A stretch of 40,037 bases of DNA. Source: Planctomycetaceae bacterium. GTDB lineage: Bacteria > Planctomycetota > Planctomycetia > Pirellulales > UBA1268. Under the pieces are notes generated by a model. That model saw only the letters and a list, made by a program, of their open reading frames with translations. It did no database searches and was not told where the DNA came from. Positions 15,230-23,690 of this stretch are shown here, one piece after another (the stretch's first letter is position 1; every line of letters begins with the position of its first letter). A program made the translations under genes and the position numbers. The stretch is from positions 1 to 40,037 of the forward strand of contig CANHCU010000021.1 in the NCBI GenBank assembly GCA_947459185.1, in the 5' to 3' direction.

Positions 15230-17797
15230 ATGAAACATGTCAGCCATGAGATTCTGGTGGCCGCGATCACTCTAGCCGTGATTCTCGGCCGTGGTCCCGG
15301 CCTTGCCGCAGCGGAACTGGGTTTCCAGCCCGATAACGACGGCTACAAGCAGGTCGTCGTGCCCTTCTTCCGCAAGCACTGCGCTGAGTGCCATGTGGGC
15401 GAAAAACCAGAGGGCGAGTTTTCGATCACCAAAAAAGAGCTGGGCACCGACTTCGCCAACCCCGTCTACCGCGGCAAGTGGCGGGAGATCGTCAACGTGC
15501 TCAACTCCCACGGCATGCCGCCGGAAGACAAGCCACAGCCCGATGCCACCGAGGCGGCCGCCGTCGTCGATTGGATCACGAAGCAGGCCGTGGCGGCTGA
15601 GGTGTCGAAGCGGGAACAGTCGGTCGTGCTCCGCCGACTCAATCGGGCGGAATACAAAAACACCGTCCGCGACCTGGTGGGCATCGACTTCGACACATCT
15701 GTTTTCCCGCAGGATCCGCCCGCGGGCGGCTTCGATAACAACGGCGGCGCCCTCACGATGTCGCCCATGCAGATCGAACAGTATCTGTCCGCCGCTGATC
15801 AGATCCTCGACCAGGCGCTCGTCGAGGGGAAGCAGCCAGACATGATCCGCTGGAAATTCGACCCAGTGCCCAAGTCGAACGACAGCAACCGCGTTCGCCT
15901 TGATCCGAAGAACAACCCGATCGTCAACGGCGGCAACAACGCGTACGAAGGGGACTGGGTGGTCGTCCACCACGAGAGCTGGGACAAGAACGTCAACGCC
16001 CGCGACTTCCGCGTGCCGCAGCCGGGCACCTACATCGTCCGGGCCCGCGTGGCTGGCAAACGGCCGTCGCGAGACGACGTCGTGAAATCCGCCGCGGCGA
16101 TCCTCAAGAAGCGGCAGGAGGAGCAGAATGCCAAGCAGCCCGAGCGGGCGACACAGAACCAGTCGCAGTACGACAACAACCTGAAGCACTTCAGCGTCGA
16201 CCCGATGTACGACTACGGCCCGGCCCGACTCAAGCTGGTCGTGCAGTTAGGATCACAGCCGCGGACGGTAGCGGCGTTCGACGTCGAAGGCACGCCCGAC
16301 AATCCGCAGATTGTGGAGTTTCCGGTGCGGTTCACGACCGAGTCGGCCGGCGTGACGTTGTCTTACGCCTACGACATTCCCAAGGTACTGGAGAATTTCT
16401 GGCTCCAGGGCAACGACGAATTCGCCCGCCCTGAGGCGATGATCGACTGGCTGGAACTCGAAGGGCCGATCTACGACGCCTGGCCTCCCTCGTCGCACAC
16501 GAAGATTCTCTTTGATTCACCACTGAAGTCGGAGAATCTCAGCGACTATGTGCGGGCCGTCCTGGAGCGGTTCATGAGCGAGGCCTACCGGCGGCCCGTG
16601 ACGAAGGAGGAGGTTGACGAGAAGTTTGAGCTCTATGTCGCCAACGCCAAGGGAAAAAAGTCGTTCGTCGAGAAGGTCAAGGTGCCGCTGACCGCGGTGC
16701 TCACCAGTCCCAGCTTCCTCTACCTCGCGGAGGCCCATCCGGGGAACTTTACAGAACCGCTCACCAACCACGAGCTGGCCACACGGCTGTCGTACTTCCT
16801 CTGGTCGAGCCAGCCCGACGCCGAACTGCGGCAGCTCGCCGACTCGGACAAGCTCACCAACCCCAAGACCCGCCAGGAACAGGTCGATCGGATGCTGGCC
16901 GATCCGAAGGCTGATGCCCTCGTCAAGAACTTCGCCGGGCAGTGGCTGGGGCTGCGGGAGGTGGGGGCGAATCCGCCCGCGCCCGACCTCTACCCGCAAT
17001 ATGACCGGCATCTGGAGGTATCGATCGTGGGCGAGTCGGAGGCGTACTTCAAGGAGTTTCTCCAGCACGACCTCGATGCCCGCCAGATGATCAAGAGCGA
17101 TTTCGTGACGATCAACGAGCGACTTGGAAGGTTCTACGGCATTCCCAATGTCCGCGGCGATTCCTATCAAAAGGTGAGCGTGCCCAAGGGCGTGGCCCGT
17201 GGTGGCATCGTGACGCAGGCTTCGATCCTCACGACCACCTCCAACGGAACGCGAACCTCACCGGTGAAACGCGGCACCTGGATCCTCAAGACGCTCCTCG
17301 GCACCGACCCAGGCCTGCCGGTTGCCAACGCCGGCGAGATCTCGCCGAAGGTGCCCGGCATCGACAAGGCGACCGTGAGGCAGCGGCTCGAGATCCACCG
17401 GCAGCTCACGCAGTGCGCCCGCTGCCACAACAAGATCGACCCGCTCGGCTTCGCCCTGGAAAACTTCAACGCTGCGGGCGACTGGCGGGAGCAGGAGGGG
17501 TTTGGCTACAAGGGCCGGGTGCAGCAGAACGATCCGAAAATCGATGCTTCATCGAAGATGCCCGACGGCACGAAGATCGTCGGCGTCGCCGGCCTGCAGG
17601 CGGCGATGCTCAAGCAGGAAGACCTTTTCTTGAAGTCACTCTCCACGCATCTGACAACCTACGCTCTGGGCCGGGAACTGGGCCTCGCCGACCAGCCACT
17701 GATCGACGGGACCGTGGCGGCGATGAAAGAGAACGGCACGACGGTTCGGTCGCTCGTCAAGGCGATCGTCGCCAGCGACGCCTTTGCGGCCAAGTAG
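15230..17797 (+). CDS. exported PSCyt/PSD cytochrome protein (DUF1587-DUF1595-DUF1592-DUF1588-DUF1585), module A
   Basis: 855 aa. Signal peptide 1-~28. Heme site C51-A-E-C-H55 (VVPFFRKHCAECHVGEKP), then PSD3/DUF1587 ~130-195 (LRRLNRAEYKNTVRDLVG). A central beta-rich part follows, ~200-430. Then PSD5/DUF1595 ~435-505 (LERFMSEAYRRPVTKEEVD), PSD4/DUF1592 ~510-640 (ELATRLSYFLWSSQPDAEL, FVTINERLGRFYGIP), PSCyt3/DUF1588 ~645-755 with a second CxxCH, C729-A-R-C-H733 (QCARCHNKIDPLGFALENF), and PSD2/DUF1585 to the end. The family is specific to planctomycetes and relatives. Covalent heme binding and a redox role are expected, but no substrate is established. It starts 44 nt after the FecR gene and is followed by the HXXSHH gene. 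Paralogue: 25125-27692. Confidence 0.9.
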   Translation: MKHVSHEILVAAITLAVILGRGPGLAAAELGFQPDNDGYKQVVVPFFRKHCAECHVGEKPEGEFSITKKELGTDFANPVYRGKWREIVNVLNSHGMPPEDKPQPDATEAAAVVDWITKQAVAAEVSKREQSVVLRRLNRAEYKNTVRDLVGIDFDTSVFPQDPPAGGFDNNGGALTMSPMQIEQYLSAADQILDQALVEGKQPDMIRWKFDPVPKSNDSNRVRLDPKNNPIVNGGNNAYEGDWVVVHHESWDKNVNARDFRVPQPGTYIVRARVAGKRPSRDDVVKSAAAILKKRQEEQNAKQPERATQNQSQYDNNLKHFSVDPMYDYGPARLKLVVQLGSQPRTVAAFDVEGTPDNPQIVEFPVRFTTESAGVTLSYAYDIPKVLENFWLQGNDEFARPEAMIDWLELEGPIYDAWPPSSHTKILFDSPLKSENLSDYVRAVLERFMSEAYRRPVTKEEVDEKFELYVANAKGKKSFVEKVKVPLTAVLTSPSFLYLAEAHPGNFTEPLTNHELATRLSYFLWSSQPDAELRQLADSDKLTNPKTRQEQVDRMLADPKADALVKNFAGQWLGLREVGANPPAPDLYPQYDRHLEVSIVGESEAYFKEFLQHDLDARQMIKSDFVTINERLGRFYGIPNVRGDSYQKVSVPKGVARGGIVTQASILTTTSNGTRTSPVKRGTWILKTLLGTDPGLPVANAGEISPKVPGIDKATVRQRLEIHRQLTQCARCHNKIDPLGFALENFNAAGDWREQEGFGYKGRVQQNDPKIDASSKMPDGTKIVGVAGLQAAMLKQEDLFLKSLSTHLTTYALGRELGLADQPLIDGTVAAMKENGTTVRSLVKAIVASDAFAAK

Positions 17798-17820
17798 CAG
17801 CAGACCTGACACACGCCAGG

Positions 17821-17910
17821 CAACAGACCGCCAGGCACAAGACCGCCAGGCACAAGACCGCCAGGCACAAGACCGCCAGGCACAAGACCACCAGGCACAA
17901 GACCACCAGG
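17821..17910. repeat. 15-bp intergenic minisatellite, 6 units
   Basis: Six direct units of CACAAGACCGCCAGG (first and last two with single changes) fill most of the 138-nt spacer between the cytochrome and HXXSHH genes of module A. The equivalent spacer of module B (25038-25124) lacks this array but has related CAGAACnAC runs on its minus strand. It is too short-unit and spacer-free to be CRISPR. Confidence 0.9.
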
Positions 17911-17935
17911 CAACGAACACGATCCAGAGGACCCT

Positions 17936-19282
17936 ATGAACGGTTTCAGCAGTGGACGACTCTCGCGGCGGCATGTCCTGCGGGCGGCAGGGGCGGCGGT
18001 GTCGCTGCCGTTCTTCGATGCGATGCTGCCGCGGGCCTGGGCCCGGCCATCGACCTTCGAGGCACTGCCTAAGTCGGAGGCGGTGCAGCCGCGGATGCTC
18101 TGCTGCTACGTGCCCAACGGCGTCAACATCATCGACTGGGTGCCGGCCGACTCAGGCGATAACTACACCCTCTCCCCCACGCTCAAGGCCCTCGAGGAAT
18201 ATCGCAACGACTTCACCGTCGTGACCGGCATGGGACATCCGCATTCCAAGGGTGGCCACAGCGGCGCCGACACCTGGCTCACCGGGGCAGACCTCGCCTC
18301 GAAGCCGGGCGCTGACTACACAAACTCCGTGTCGATCGACCAAATGGTCGCGGCCTTGCACGGCCCGCACACGCGGTATGCCTCGCTGCAACTCTCCGAC
18401 GGCTCGGGCACCGGTGGTGCCGGCCACAGCCACACGCTGTCGTTCGACGCGACAGGTACCCCCCTACCCGCTGAGAACTCGCCACGTCGGCTCTTCGAAC
18501 GGCTCTTCGTGCCTGAGTCGGCGGCCGACAAGGCCGCCACGCTCGCCCGCTATGCCGAGCGGCGTTCGATCCTCGATGCGATCAGTGGCGATGCGAAGTC
18601 GCTGCATCGTCGGCTGGGCACGACCGATCAGAAGAAGCTCGACGAGTATCTCTCGAGCGTCCGCGACACCGAGAAGCAGGTGGAGCGGCTCGAGCAGTGG
18701 ATCGACCGACCGAAGCCGCAGGTCTCCGACAAGGGATTGCAGTTGGAGAGCAAGCCGGGCGACGCACACGACCGGCCGATGTGGATCGACGTGATGCTGG
18801 AACTGGTCTACCTGTCGTTCCTCACCGACACCACCCGCGTGATCACGTTCGAGTGGTCCCGCGAAGCCGGCGGCTTCGGAATGGGTGGCGAGAACCACCA
18901 CGAACTCTCGCACCACGGCGGCGACGCCGGCATGCTGGCCAAGCTCGCCGTCATCGACAAAGCGTTCCTCGGAAAGCTCGGGCGGTTCATGGGGATGCTC
19001 AAGAAGACAGCCGAGGCCGACGGCTCGATGCTCGACCGCACCGTCGTCGTCTACGGCAGCGGTATGAACTCCGGCAAGGGAGGCGAGCATTCGCCAAAGA
19101 ACCTGCCATTGCTTGTGGCGGGTGGCTCGAAGCTGGGCGTGAAACTCGGCCAGCACCTGGCTTTCGAAGAGGACAAGCACCCGCCGCTCTGCAACATGCT
19201 GCTCTCGCTCGCCCAAAAAATGGGCTGCGAAACGGAGACATTTTCCGACGCCACCGGCACGCTCAAAGGCCTGGTCGGCTGA
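17936..19282 (+). CDS. HXXSHH protein (DUF1552), Tat-exported, module A
   Basis: 448 aa. A twin-arginine signal is clear: GRLSRRHVLRAAGAAVSLPF. The family signature H-x-x-S-H-H appears as HHELSHHGGD, in FGMGGENHHELSHHGG at about residues 315-330, and probably binds metal. GMNSGKGGEHSPKNLPLLVAGG near the end is typical too; the layout resembles DUF1501/alkaline-phosphatase-like proteins, so a hydrolase-type fold is possible but unproven. DUF1552 genes almost always follow a DUF1592 cytochrome gene, as here, implying a functional pair outside the cytoplasm; Tat export suggests folding with cofactor inside. AGAGGA lies 4 nt before the ATG. By eye it differs from the module B copy at about 47 of 448 positions (~90% identical). 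Paralogue: 23691-25037. Confidence 0.9.
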   Translation: MNGFSSGRLSRRHVLRAAGAAVSLPFFDAMLPRAWARPSTFEALPKSEAVQPRMLCCYVPNGVNIIDWVPADSGDNYTLSPTLKALEEYRNDFTVVTGMGHPHSKGGHSGADTWLTGADLASKPGADYTNSVSIDQMVAALHGPHTRYASLQLSDGSGTGGAGHSHTLSFDATGTPLPAENSPRRLFERLFVPESAADKAATLARYAERRSILDAISGDAKSLHRRLGTTDQKKLDEYLSSVRDTEKQVERLEQWIDRPKPQVSDKGLQLESKPGDAHDRPMWIDVMLELVYLSFLTDTTRVITFEWSREAGGFGMGGENHHELSHHGGDAGMLAKLAVIDKAFLGKLGRFMGMLKKTAEADGSMLDRTVVVYGSGMNSGKGGEHSPKNLPLLVAGGSKLGVKLGQHLAFEEDKHPPLCNMLLSLAQKMGCETETFSDATGTLKGLVG

Positions 19283-19285
19283 TCG

Positions 19286-19367
19286 AAAAAGGTGCCAGCC
19301 AGCAAATACAGGCAACTTGCGAAAGCTGTTCCCGCACATTACCCAGATTTGGTGGCTGGCACCTTTT
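19286..19367. repeat. REP/MITE-like palindromic element, copy 1
   Basis: About 82 bp with near-perfect ~20-bp inverted ends, GGTGCCAGCC(A)...GGTGGCTGGCACC, bounded by A-run and T-run. It begins 3 nt after the HXXSHH stop. Copies 2 and 3 are at 23576-23656 and 31497-31579. As RNA it would fold into a strong hairpin followed by Us on either strand, so it could double as a bidirectional terminator between the convergent genes here. No transposase is in the window. Confidence 0.85.
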
Positions 19368-19371
19368 CAGA

Positions 19372-19409
19372 CTATCCCGAGTTTCGCTGACCGTGCCCTC
19401 CTGCGCGTC
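19372..19409. repeat. right copy of the split direct repeat flanking module A (sulfatase-tail scar)
   Basis: Repeats 11286-11306 plus 11364-11380 with the intervening 57 bp missing. Read on the plus strand it encodes YPEFR-stop, the exact C-terminus of the sulfatase, although no sulfatase precedes it. It lies between REP copy 1 and the epimerase stop. Confidence 0.75.
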
Positions 19410-19420
19410 TCCGGTCGGGG

Positions 19421-20293
19421 CTATGCCAGTCCCTTGTCGCGCAGAAATTCATGACTGATGCGGATGCTTTCCAGGGCAGGTCTGCCTTCGCAGTCCTGCT
19501 CGACCAAAAACCACTCCGTTCCCGCCGCTGCTGCCGCGGCACAGACCGCGTCCCAATCGATCGTGCCCCGCCCCAGTTCGGTGTTCTTGAACGGTGACCC
19601 TGGCTTCGCCCGCTCCTTGAGATGCACCCGCTTGAGACGGCCGTCGAACCGCCGCAAGACCGCCACCGGGTCGCGACCGACATCCGCCACGAAGAACACG
19701 TCGATCTCGGCTCCCAGCAGTTTCTCCTCGATGGTGCCAAAGATCAGATCAAACACCTCGACCCCATCCACGCGGGTCGTAAACTCGAAATCGTGGTTGT
19801 GATAGAGCACCGTGAAGCCTTCCTCACGGCCTGCACGGGCGGCCAGTCGCACGTCGTCGACCGTCTTTCGCCATCCCTCGGGAGTGAGCTTCGCGAAGTC
19901 GGGAATGTAGGGGATGACGAGCGTGGTGTTGCCGATCGCCCGGTGATAGTCGCGCAGTCGCGGAAAATCCTCGAGTATGTCCTTGAGATTGACGTGCGCG
20001 CTGGCGATCTTCAGACCGCAATCATCGAGGACGTTCTTCAGTTCCCGCGGGTCGGGCCACTTCTGAAACCAGAGTTCAACGCCGTCGTAGCCGATCTTGG
20101 AAACCTGGCGGAGCGTGCCGGGCATGTCATCGGCCAGCTCCCGACGAAGCGTCCAGAGCTGCACGCCCACGGGAATCTTCCGCGGTGGCTCGGCGCCGGC
20201 GGCCAGGCTCCATGAGCCGCTCAGACTGACCGCCGATCCCGCCGCGGCCACGAATGCCCGACGCGAAACCCCGACACGCTCCAGACCATCCAT
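19421..20293 (-). CDS. Tat-exported sugar phosphate isomerase/epimerase-like protein (AP endonuclease 2 family)
   Basis: 290 aa from ATG 20293 (GGAG about 10 nt upstream); a longer frame from 20341 adds 16 residues before the Tat signal and is less likely. Tat signal VSRRAFVAAAGSAVSLSGSW. Then a xylose-isomerase-like TIM barrel: VGVQLWTLRRELADD, ISKIGYDG-type strand (VSKIGYDGVELWF), IASAHVNLKD, FTVLYHNHDFEF, VFFVADVGRDPVAVLRRF, RVHLKE and WFLVEQDCEG. The E, H, D and H/E ligands of the family metal site are present. These proteins isomerise or epimerise sugars or inositols; many planctomycete copies are exported. Last gene of the minus-strand operon 23535-19421, 77 nt after deoC. Substrate unknown. 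Confidence 0.85.
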   Translation of the reverse strand: MDGLERVGVSRRAFVAAAGSAVSLSGSWSLAAGAEPPRKIPVGVQLWTLRRELADDMPGTLRQVSKIGYDGVELWFQKWPDPRELKNVLDDCGLKIASAHVNLKDILEDFPRLRDYHRAIGNTTLVIPYIPDFAKLTPEGWRKTVDDVRLAARAGREEGFTVLYHNHDFEFTTRVDGVEVFDLIFGTIEEKLLGAEIDVFFVADVGRDPVAVLRRFDGRLKRVHLKERAKPGSPFKNTELGRGTIDWDAVCAAAAAAGTEWFLVEQDCEGRPALESIRISHEFLRDKGLA

Positions 20294-20370
20294 CGCAGGT
20301 GACTCCAGAAGGGTGCCGACGAGAACCAAGCGGGCCTTCACTGCGAACGCCCAAGGGCTCCGCCCATGGA

Positions 20371-21114
20371 TCAGTAGCCCGCCACGGAGGCGACCTGCGC
20401 CGCCTGGACAGCCGGCCGGCCCAACCGCCGGTTTGCCTCGTCAAGCATCTCCTGCGTGCGACTCGCGCCGCAGCGAGTCACGCCCAACTCGCGGACCTTC
20501 AGCAAGCTGTCGAGGTCGCGAACGCCACCCGCCGCCTTCACCTGCACGTTCGCGGGCGAATGCTTCCGCATCAGGGCCAGGTCTTCCATGGTGGCGCCGC
20601 CGGTGCCGTAGCCGGTGGAGGTCTTGACCCAGTCGACGCCGAGGTCGCCACAGATTTCGCAGAGGCGGATCTTCTGCTCGTCGTTCAGGTAGCAGTTCTC
20701 GAAGATCACCTTGACCTTCTGCCCGGCGGCATGCGTCGCCTCGGTCACGGCGCGAATGTCGGCGCGGACATAGTCCCAATGGCCACTGAGCACCTGCGAG
20801 ATGTTGACCACCATGTCGAGTTCCTGGCCGCCATCCTCGAGGGCCTGCAGCGTCTCGGCTCGCTTGATCGCCGTCGTGTGGCCGCCATGGGGGAAGCCGA
20901 TCGTCGTGCTCGCCTTCACGGTCGATCCAGCCAGCAGTTCGGCGCATCGCTTCAGCGCAAACGGCATGATGCAGACGCTGGCCACATCGTAGGCACGGGC
21001 CAGCCGGCAGCCCGCCTCCAGATCGGCCGCCGTGAGCGTCGGATTGAGCAGCGAGTGGTCGATCATCTTGGCGACGTCGGAGTAGGTGTAGTTGGGTGGA
21101 GAGGCGTGGGTCAT
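20371..21114 (-). CDS. deoC: deoxyribose-phosphate aldolase
   Basis: 247 aa from ATG 21114, with GGAG ~8 nt upstream; the frame extends to 21294, but that part covers the end of the oxidoreductase gene. A class I aldolase TIM barrel: MIDHSLLNPTLTAADLE, SVCIMPFALKRCAELL, TTIGFPHGGH, ELDMVVNISQVLSG (D100), KVIFENCYLND, DWVKTSTGYGTGGAT with Schiff-base Lys164, and VQVKAAGGVRDL with Lys193. All key residues (D100, K164, K193) are present. It cleaves 2-deoxyribose-5-phosphate to acetaldehyde and glyceraldehyde-3-phosphate in deoxynucleoside catabolism. Cytoplasmic; 58 nt after the oxidoreductase and 77 nt before the epimerase. Planctomycete members of this branch may act on related sugars, but the motifs are canonical. 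Confidence 0.92.
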   Translation of the reverse strand: MTHASPPNYTYSDVAKMIDHSLLNPTLTAADLEAGCRLARAYDVASVCIMPFALKRCAELLAGSTVKASTTIGFPHGGHTTAIKRAETLQALEDGGQELDMVVNISQVLSGHWDYVRADIRAVTEATHAAGQKVKVIFENCYLNDEQKIRLCEICGDLGVDWVKTSTGYGTGGATMEDLALMRKHSPANVQVKAAGGVRDLDSLLKVRELGVTRCGASRTQEMLDEANRRLGRPAVQAAQVASVAGY

Positions 21115-21172
21115 GTATGGACTCCGTGCGAAGAAATGATGGAAGGAAAACGTTGAGTTCTTGGTCACGTGG

Positions 21173-22354
21173 TCATGTCGCTGTTTCCGAAACCGAAACC
21201 CAGCGGCCCTCGCGGCTGCTTCGCTGCACCGCCTCGCAGAGGACCACCTCTCGGTGGCCGTCGGCAAACGTCGGAAACGGTGGAGCGGTCGCAAAATCGC
21301 CTGTCGCGATCGATCCGTAGAAACTGCGGAACAACTGCTTGAAGGTGTCGGGAAAGCCCTCGTTGTGGCCGCCGGGATAGTCGGCGTGGCGACGGGCCGC
21401 GGCCGAGAGTAGCGCCGGGTCGCGGATCAGGCACTCGTTGGGCCGGTCGCGGTTTCCAATCCAGAGTTCGTTGGGCCGTTCGCTCTCCCAGGCCACTGCC
21501 TGCTTCGAGCCCGCCACCTCGAACCGTAGGAAGTTCTTCCGTCCCGCCGCCACCTGCGACACCCAGACGGCGCCCCTGCCGCCCCCTGCAAACCGCAGCA
21601 TAAGACAGCCATAATCCTCTGTCGTGATTCGCACCGGTTCCGCGACAGCCGGTGGCTGCGTCTTGCCGCTGAAGGTCTCCACGCCGCCCCGCGGCCGCAG
21701 CCGCTCGGGAATGACCGTCTGCAGATCGGCACAGACCGCCTCGACATGGCGGCCCGTGACATGCTGCACGAGATCGAGCCAGTGCGTGCCGATGTCGGCC
21801 ACGGCCCGCAGCTCGCCGCCTTCCGCCGCCTCCACCCGCCAGTTGAAATCGGTCGGATGGAAGAGCCAATCCTGCGCGTAGCAGCCGGTGGCATGATAGA
21901 TGTCGCCGATCTCACCGGAGCGAATGCGTTCAGCTGCCTCGATGCAGAGCGGGTAGTAGCGGATGTTGTAGCAGACCCCGGCGGCGCGGCCCGACGCGGC
22001 GGCGATCCGTACCAGCTCCGCCGTCTCACGGGAGTTCATCGCCAATGGCTTTTCGCAGAGCACATGCCGGCCCGACCGCAGGACGGCGACCGCCTGCTCG
22101 AAATGAAACCGATTGGGCGTCGTGAGGTGGACGACATCCACCGCCGGGTCGGAGAGCACCTCGTCGAGCGATGCGTAGCCCTTCGGCAGGCCCAGCCGTT
22201 CAGCGGCAGCCTGCGACTTCTCAGGCGTCGAACCGACGATGCCGGCGATGTTCACGCCGGACCGACGCAGCCCTTCGACGTGCACCGGCCCGATGAATCC
22301 GGTGCCAACGACGGCGGCGGTCAATTGCGATGATGGCGATTGTGATGATGGCAT
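21173..22354 (-). CDS. Gfo/Idh/MocA-family NAD(P)-dependent oxidoreductase
   Basis: 393 aa from ATG 22354. The frame is open much further (to 22666), but that region is the 3' end of the sialidase-like gene. N-terminal Rossmann domain: AAVVGTGFIGPVHVEGLR (G17, G19, G22), VDVVHLTTPNRFHFEQA and the EKP motif CEKPLAMN (100-107). The C-terminal domain holds the catalytic-type DIGTHWLDL (187-195), followed by GHNEGFPDTFKQLFRSFY. Substrate would be a sugar, inositol or amino sugar; no Tat signal, so cytoplasmic. It lies 59 nt after the sialidase-like gene and 58 nt before deoC, all minus strand, making a small carbohydrate-catabolic operon likely. Confidence 0.9.
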   Translation of the reverse strand: MPSSQSPSSQLTAAVVGTGFIGPVHVEGLRRSGVNIAGIVGSTPEKSQAAAERLGLPKGYASLDEVLSDPAVDVVHLTTPNRFHFEQAVAVLRSGRHVLCEKPLAMNSRETAELVRIAAASGRAAGVCYNIRYYPLCIEAAERIRSGEIGDIYHATGCYAQDWLFHPTDFNWRVEAAEGGELRAVADIGTHWLDLVQHVTGRHVEAVCADLQTVIPERLRPRGGVETFSGKTQPPAVAEPVRITTEDYGCLMLRFAGGGRGAVWVSQVAAGRKNFLRFEVAGSKQAVAWESERPNELWIGNRDRPNECLIRDPALLSAAARRHADYPGGHNEGFPDTFKQLFRSFYGSIATGDFATAPPFPTFADGHREVVLCEAVQRSSREGRWVSVSETAT

Positions 22355-22413
22355 GGCGATAGACTCTCTGACGAAAGCAAGTGGCTCGCGGCTTTGCGGA
22401 TCCATACTGGCCT

Positions 22414-23535
22414 TTATTTCGCCACTGCGGCGCGACTCATCCGCGCCAGGATGATCTTGCCGATGGGATGGCCGCCTTGAAAGTGCTCGGCGTCGAGTTC
22501 CTCCCACGTGATCCCATCTTTGCTGCGATAAGCCTTTTGCTTCTCGTAATAATTGCCCCAGACGTTCAAGATGGCGACGTACGTGCCGGTGCCCGGGTTG
22601 ACGGAAACGTTGCCACCCCAATGCTTGGAGTTGAATAAGCCGGTTGTCATAGGTGCGTCGGTCCACTTCACGCCATCATCGCTCACATACCTTTTCCCAT
22701 CCGACCAGTTCACGAACTCCTTGCCGTTGAAGACAACATTCGCGGCCCAACTCTTCCCGGGTATCAGTTCCTGACCAGTCCACGTCATACCGCCGTCCGT
22801 CGAGCGAGCCGTGCAGGCAATTTCAGGCTGATCCTTCAGGCGTCTCGTTCCAGTGGAAACCAGAATGCCGTTGCCCGCCGCGATGCTATCCGACCACCCG
22901 GCATTCACATCCGGCAGCAATTTCCAGCTTTCGCCAGCGTCGGTACTGATCTTGAATTGACCGTCGCCGCGACCGACGGCGAACAATCTGTCCCCCGCGC
23001 TCTTCAGAAACGGATGGCCATCCCAATTCAATGAGTCCTGAACCTCGACCCACGATGTTCCATGGTCCACCGACCGCAAGCGCCGGCCATTCCACAGGCT
23101 CACGACCACATTCCCAGAGACAGCCAGACCACCGCCTGATCCTTCGGTGCGAACGACTTCCCAATCGATAAAGTTCCGCGAGCGCCGAATCGTGCCAGGA
23201 GCACCCCAACCGTATTGGGCGTAAAACCAGCCATCGGCACTCGCGTCGAGTCCGGTGAACGATCGGGGATCGTGATCGCATTCGACGTAATGTGGATTTT
23301 CTTTCTCGCACCAGCAACGAGCGGTGTCGTCGTCCGATTGGTCATGAATCCACGAGACCCCGTCGTCGATCGACATGACGGTGCGGCCCAGTTTCCCGGC
23401 AGCGAGGAAGACATCGATCGTGTCGTCGTCCTCGGCTCGTAGCGGAGAGAAGCTGGCACTCGCGACGCACATGAAACATGCGGCCAGAACTTGCCACGGG
23501 ATTGGAAGAATCCGCTTCGAAAGTTCACCGAGCAT
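22414..23535 (-). CDS. exported Asp-box/BNR (sialidase-like) beta-propeller protein
   Basis: 373 aa from ATG 23535, with GGAG ~10 nt upstream. Signal peptide: ILPIPWQVLAACFMCVASAS. Six Asp-box repeats (S/T-x-D-x-G-x-x-W) are readable: SIDDGVSW, RSVDHGTSW, ISTDAGESW, RSTDGGMTW, VSDDGVKW and RSKDGITW, as in sialidases and other BNR propellers. The Arg triad and Tyr/Glu needed for a true sialidase cannot be placed with confidence, so it may be a binding or structural propeller. First gene of the operon with the oxidoreductase, deoC and epimerase. Composition is lower in GC than its neighbours: 29 of 60 bases in 22681-22740. REP copy 2 lies 41 nt upstream, so its promoter must sit in or beyond that repeat. 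Confidence 0.75.
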   Translation of the reverse strand: MLGELSKRILPIPWQVLAACFMCVASASFSPLRAEDDDTIDVFLAAGKLGRTVMSIDDGVSWIHDQSDDDTARCWCEKENPHYVECDHDPRSFTGLDASADGWFYAQYGWGAPGTIRRSRNFIDWEVVRTEGSGGGLAVSGNVVVSLWNGRRLRSVDHGTSWVEVQDSLNWDGHPFLKSAGDRLFAVGRGDGQFKISTDAGESWKLLPDVNAGWSDSIAAGNGILVSTGTRRLKDQPEIACTARSTDGGMTWTGQELIPGKSWAANVVFNGKEFVNWSDGKRYVSDDGVKWTDAPMTTGLFNSKHWGGNVSVNPGTGTYVAILNVWGNYYEKQKAYRSKDGITWEELDAEHFQGGHPIGKIILARMSRAAVAK

Positions 23536-23575
23536 GTTTCGGTTCTCCGATCCGACCGTGGTTTGGACGAGCGCC

Positions 23576-23656
23576 AAAGGTGCCAGCCACCAAAATGAGG
23601 TAAATTGCGTCAGCCGCTACCCCACCTTGCCCAAATTTGGTGGCTAGCACCTTTTT
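23576..23656. repeat. REP/MITE-like palindromic element, copy 2
   Basis: Same element as copies 1 and 3, with ends AAAGGTGCCAGCCACC and GGTGGCTAGCACCTTT. It lies between the start of the sialidase-like gene and the stop of the module B HXXSHH gene, both minus strand, so it may terminate module B transcription upstream of the carbohydrate operon. Confidence 0.85.
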
Positions 23657-23690
23657 CTTGGACACCCGGGGCGTGAGCCTGGCGTGGCTG

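Noticed and set aside
15272-17170. Long minus-strand frames opposite both cytochrome genes
   Set aside because: They mirror the real genes, lack ribosome-binding sites and show no family motif; they appear in both copies only because the sense genes are conserved.
17821-17910. CRISPR array
   Set aside because: The 15-bp units are directly adjacent with no unique spacers, and no cas gene is near.
23640-23690. Copy of the sulfatase-tail scar beside module B
   Set aside because: Checked the sequence next to REP copies 2 and 3; neither has the CTATCCxGAGTTTCGC block, so the scar flanks module A only.
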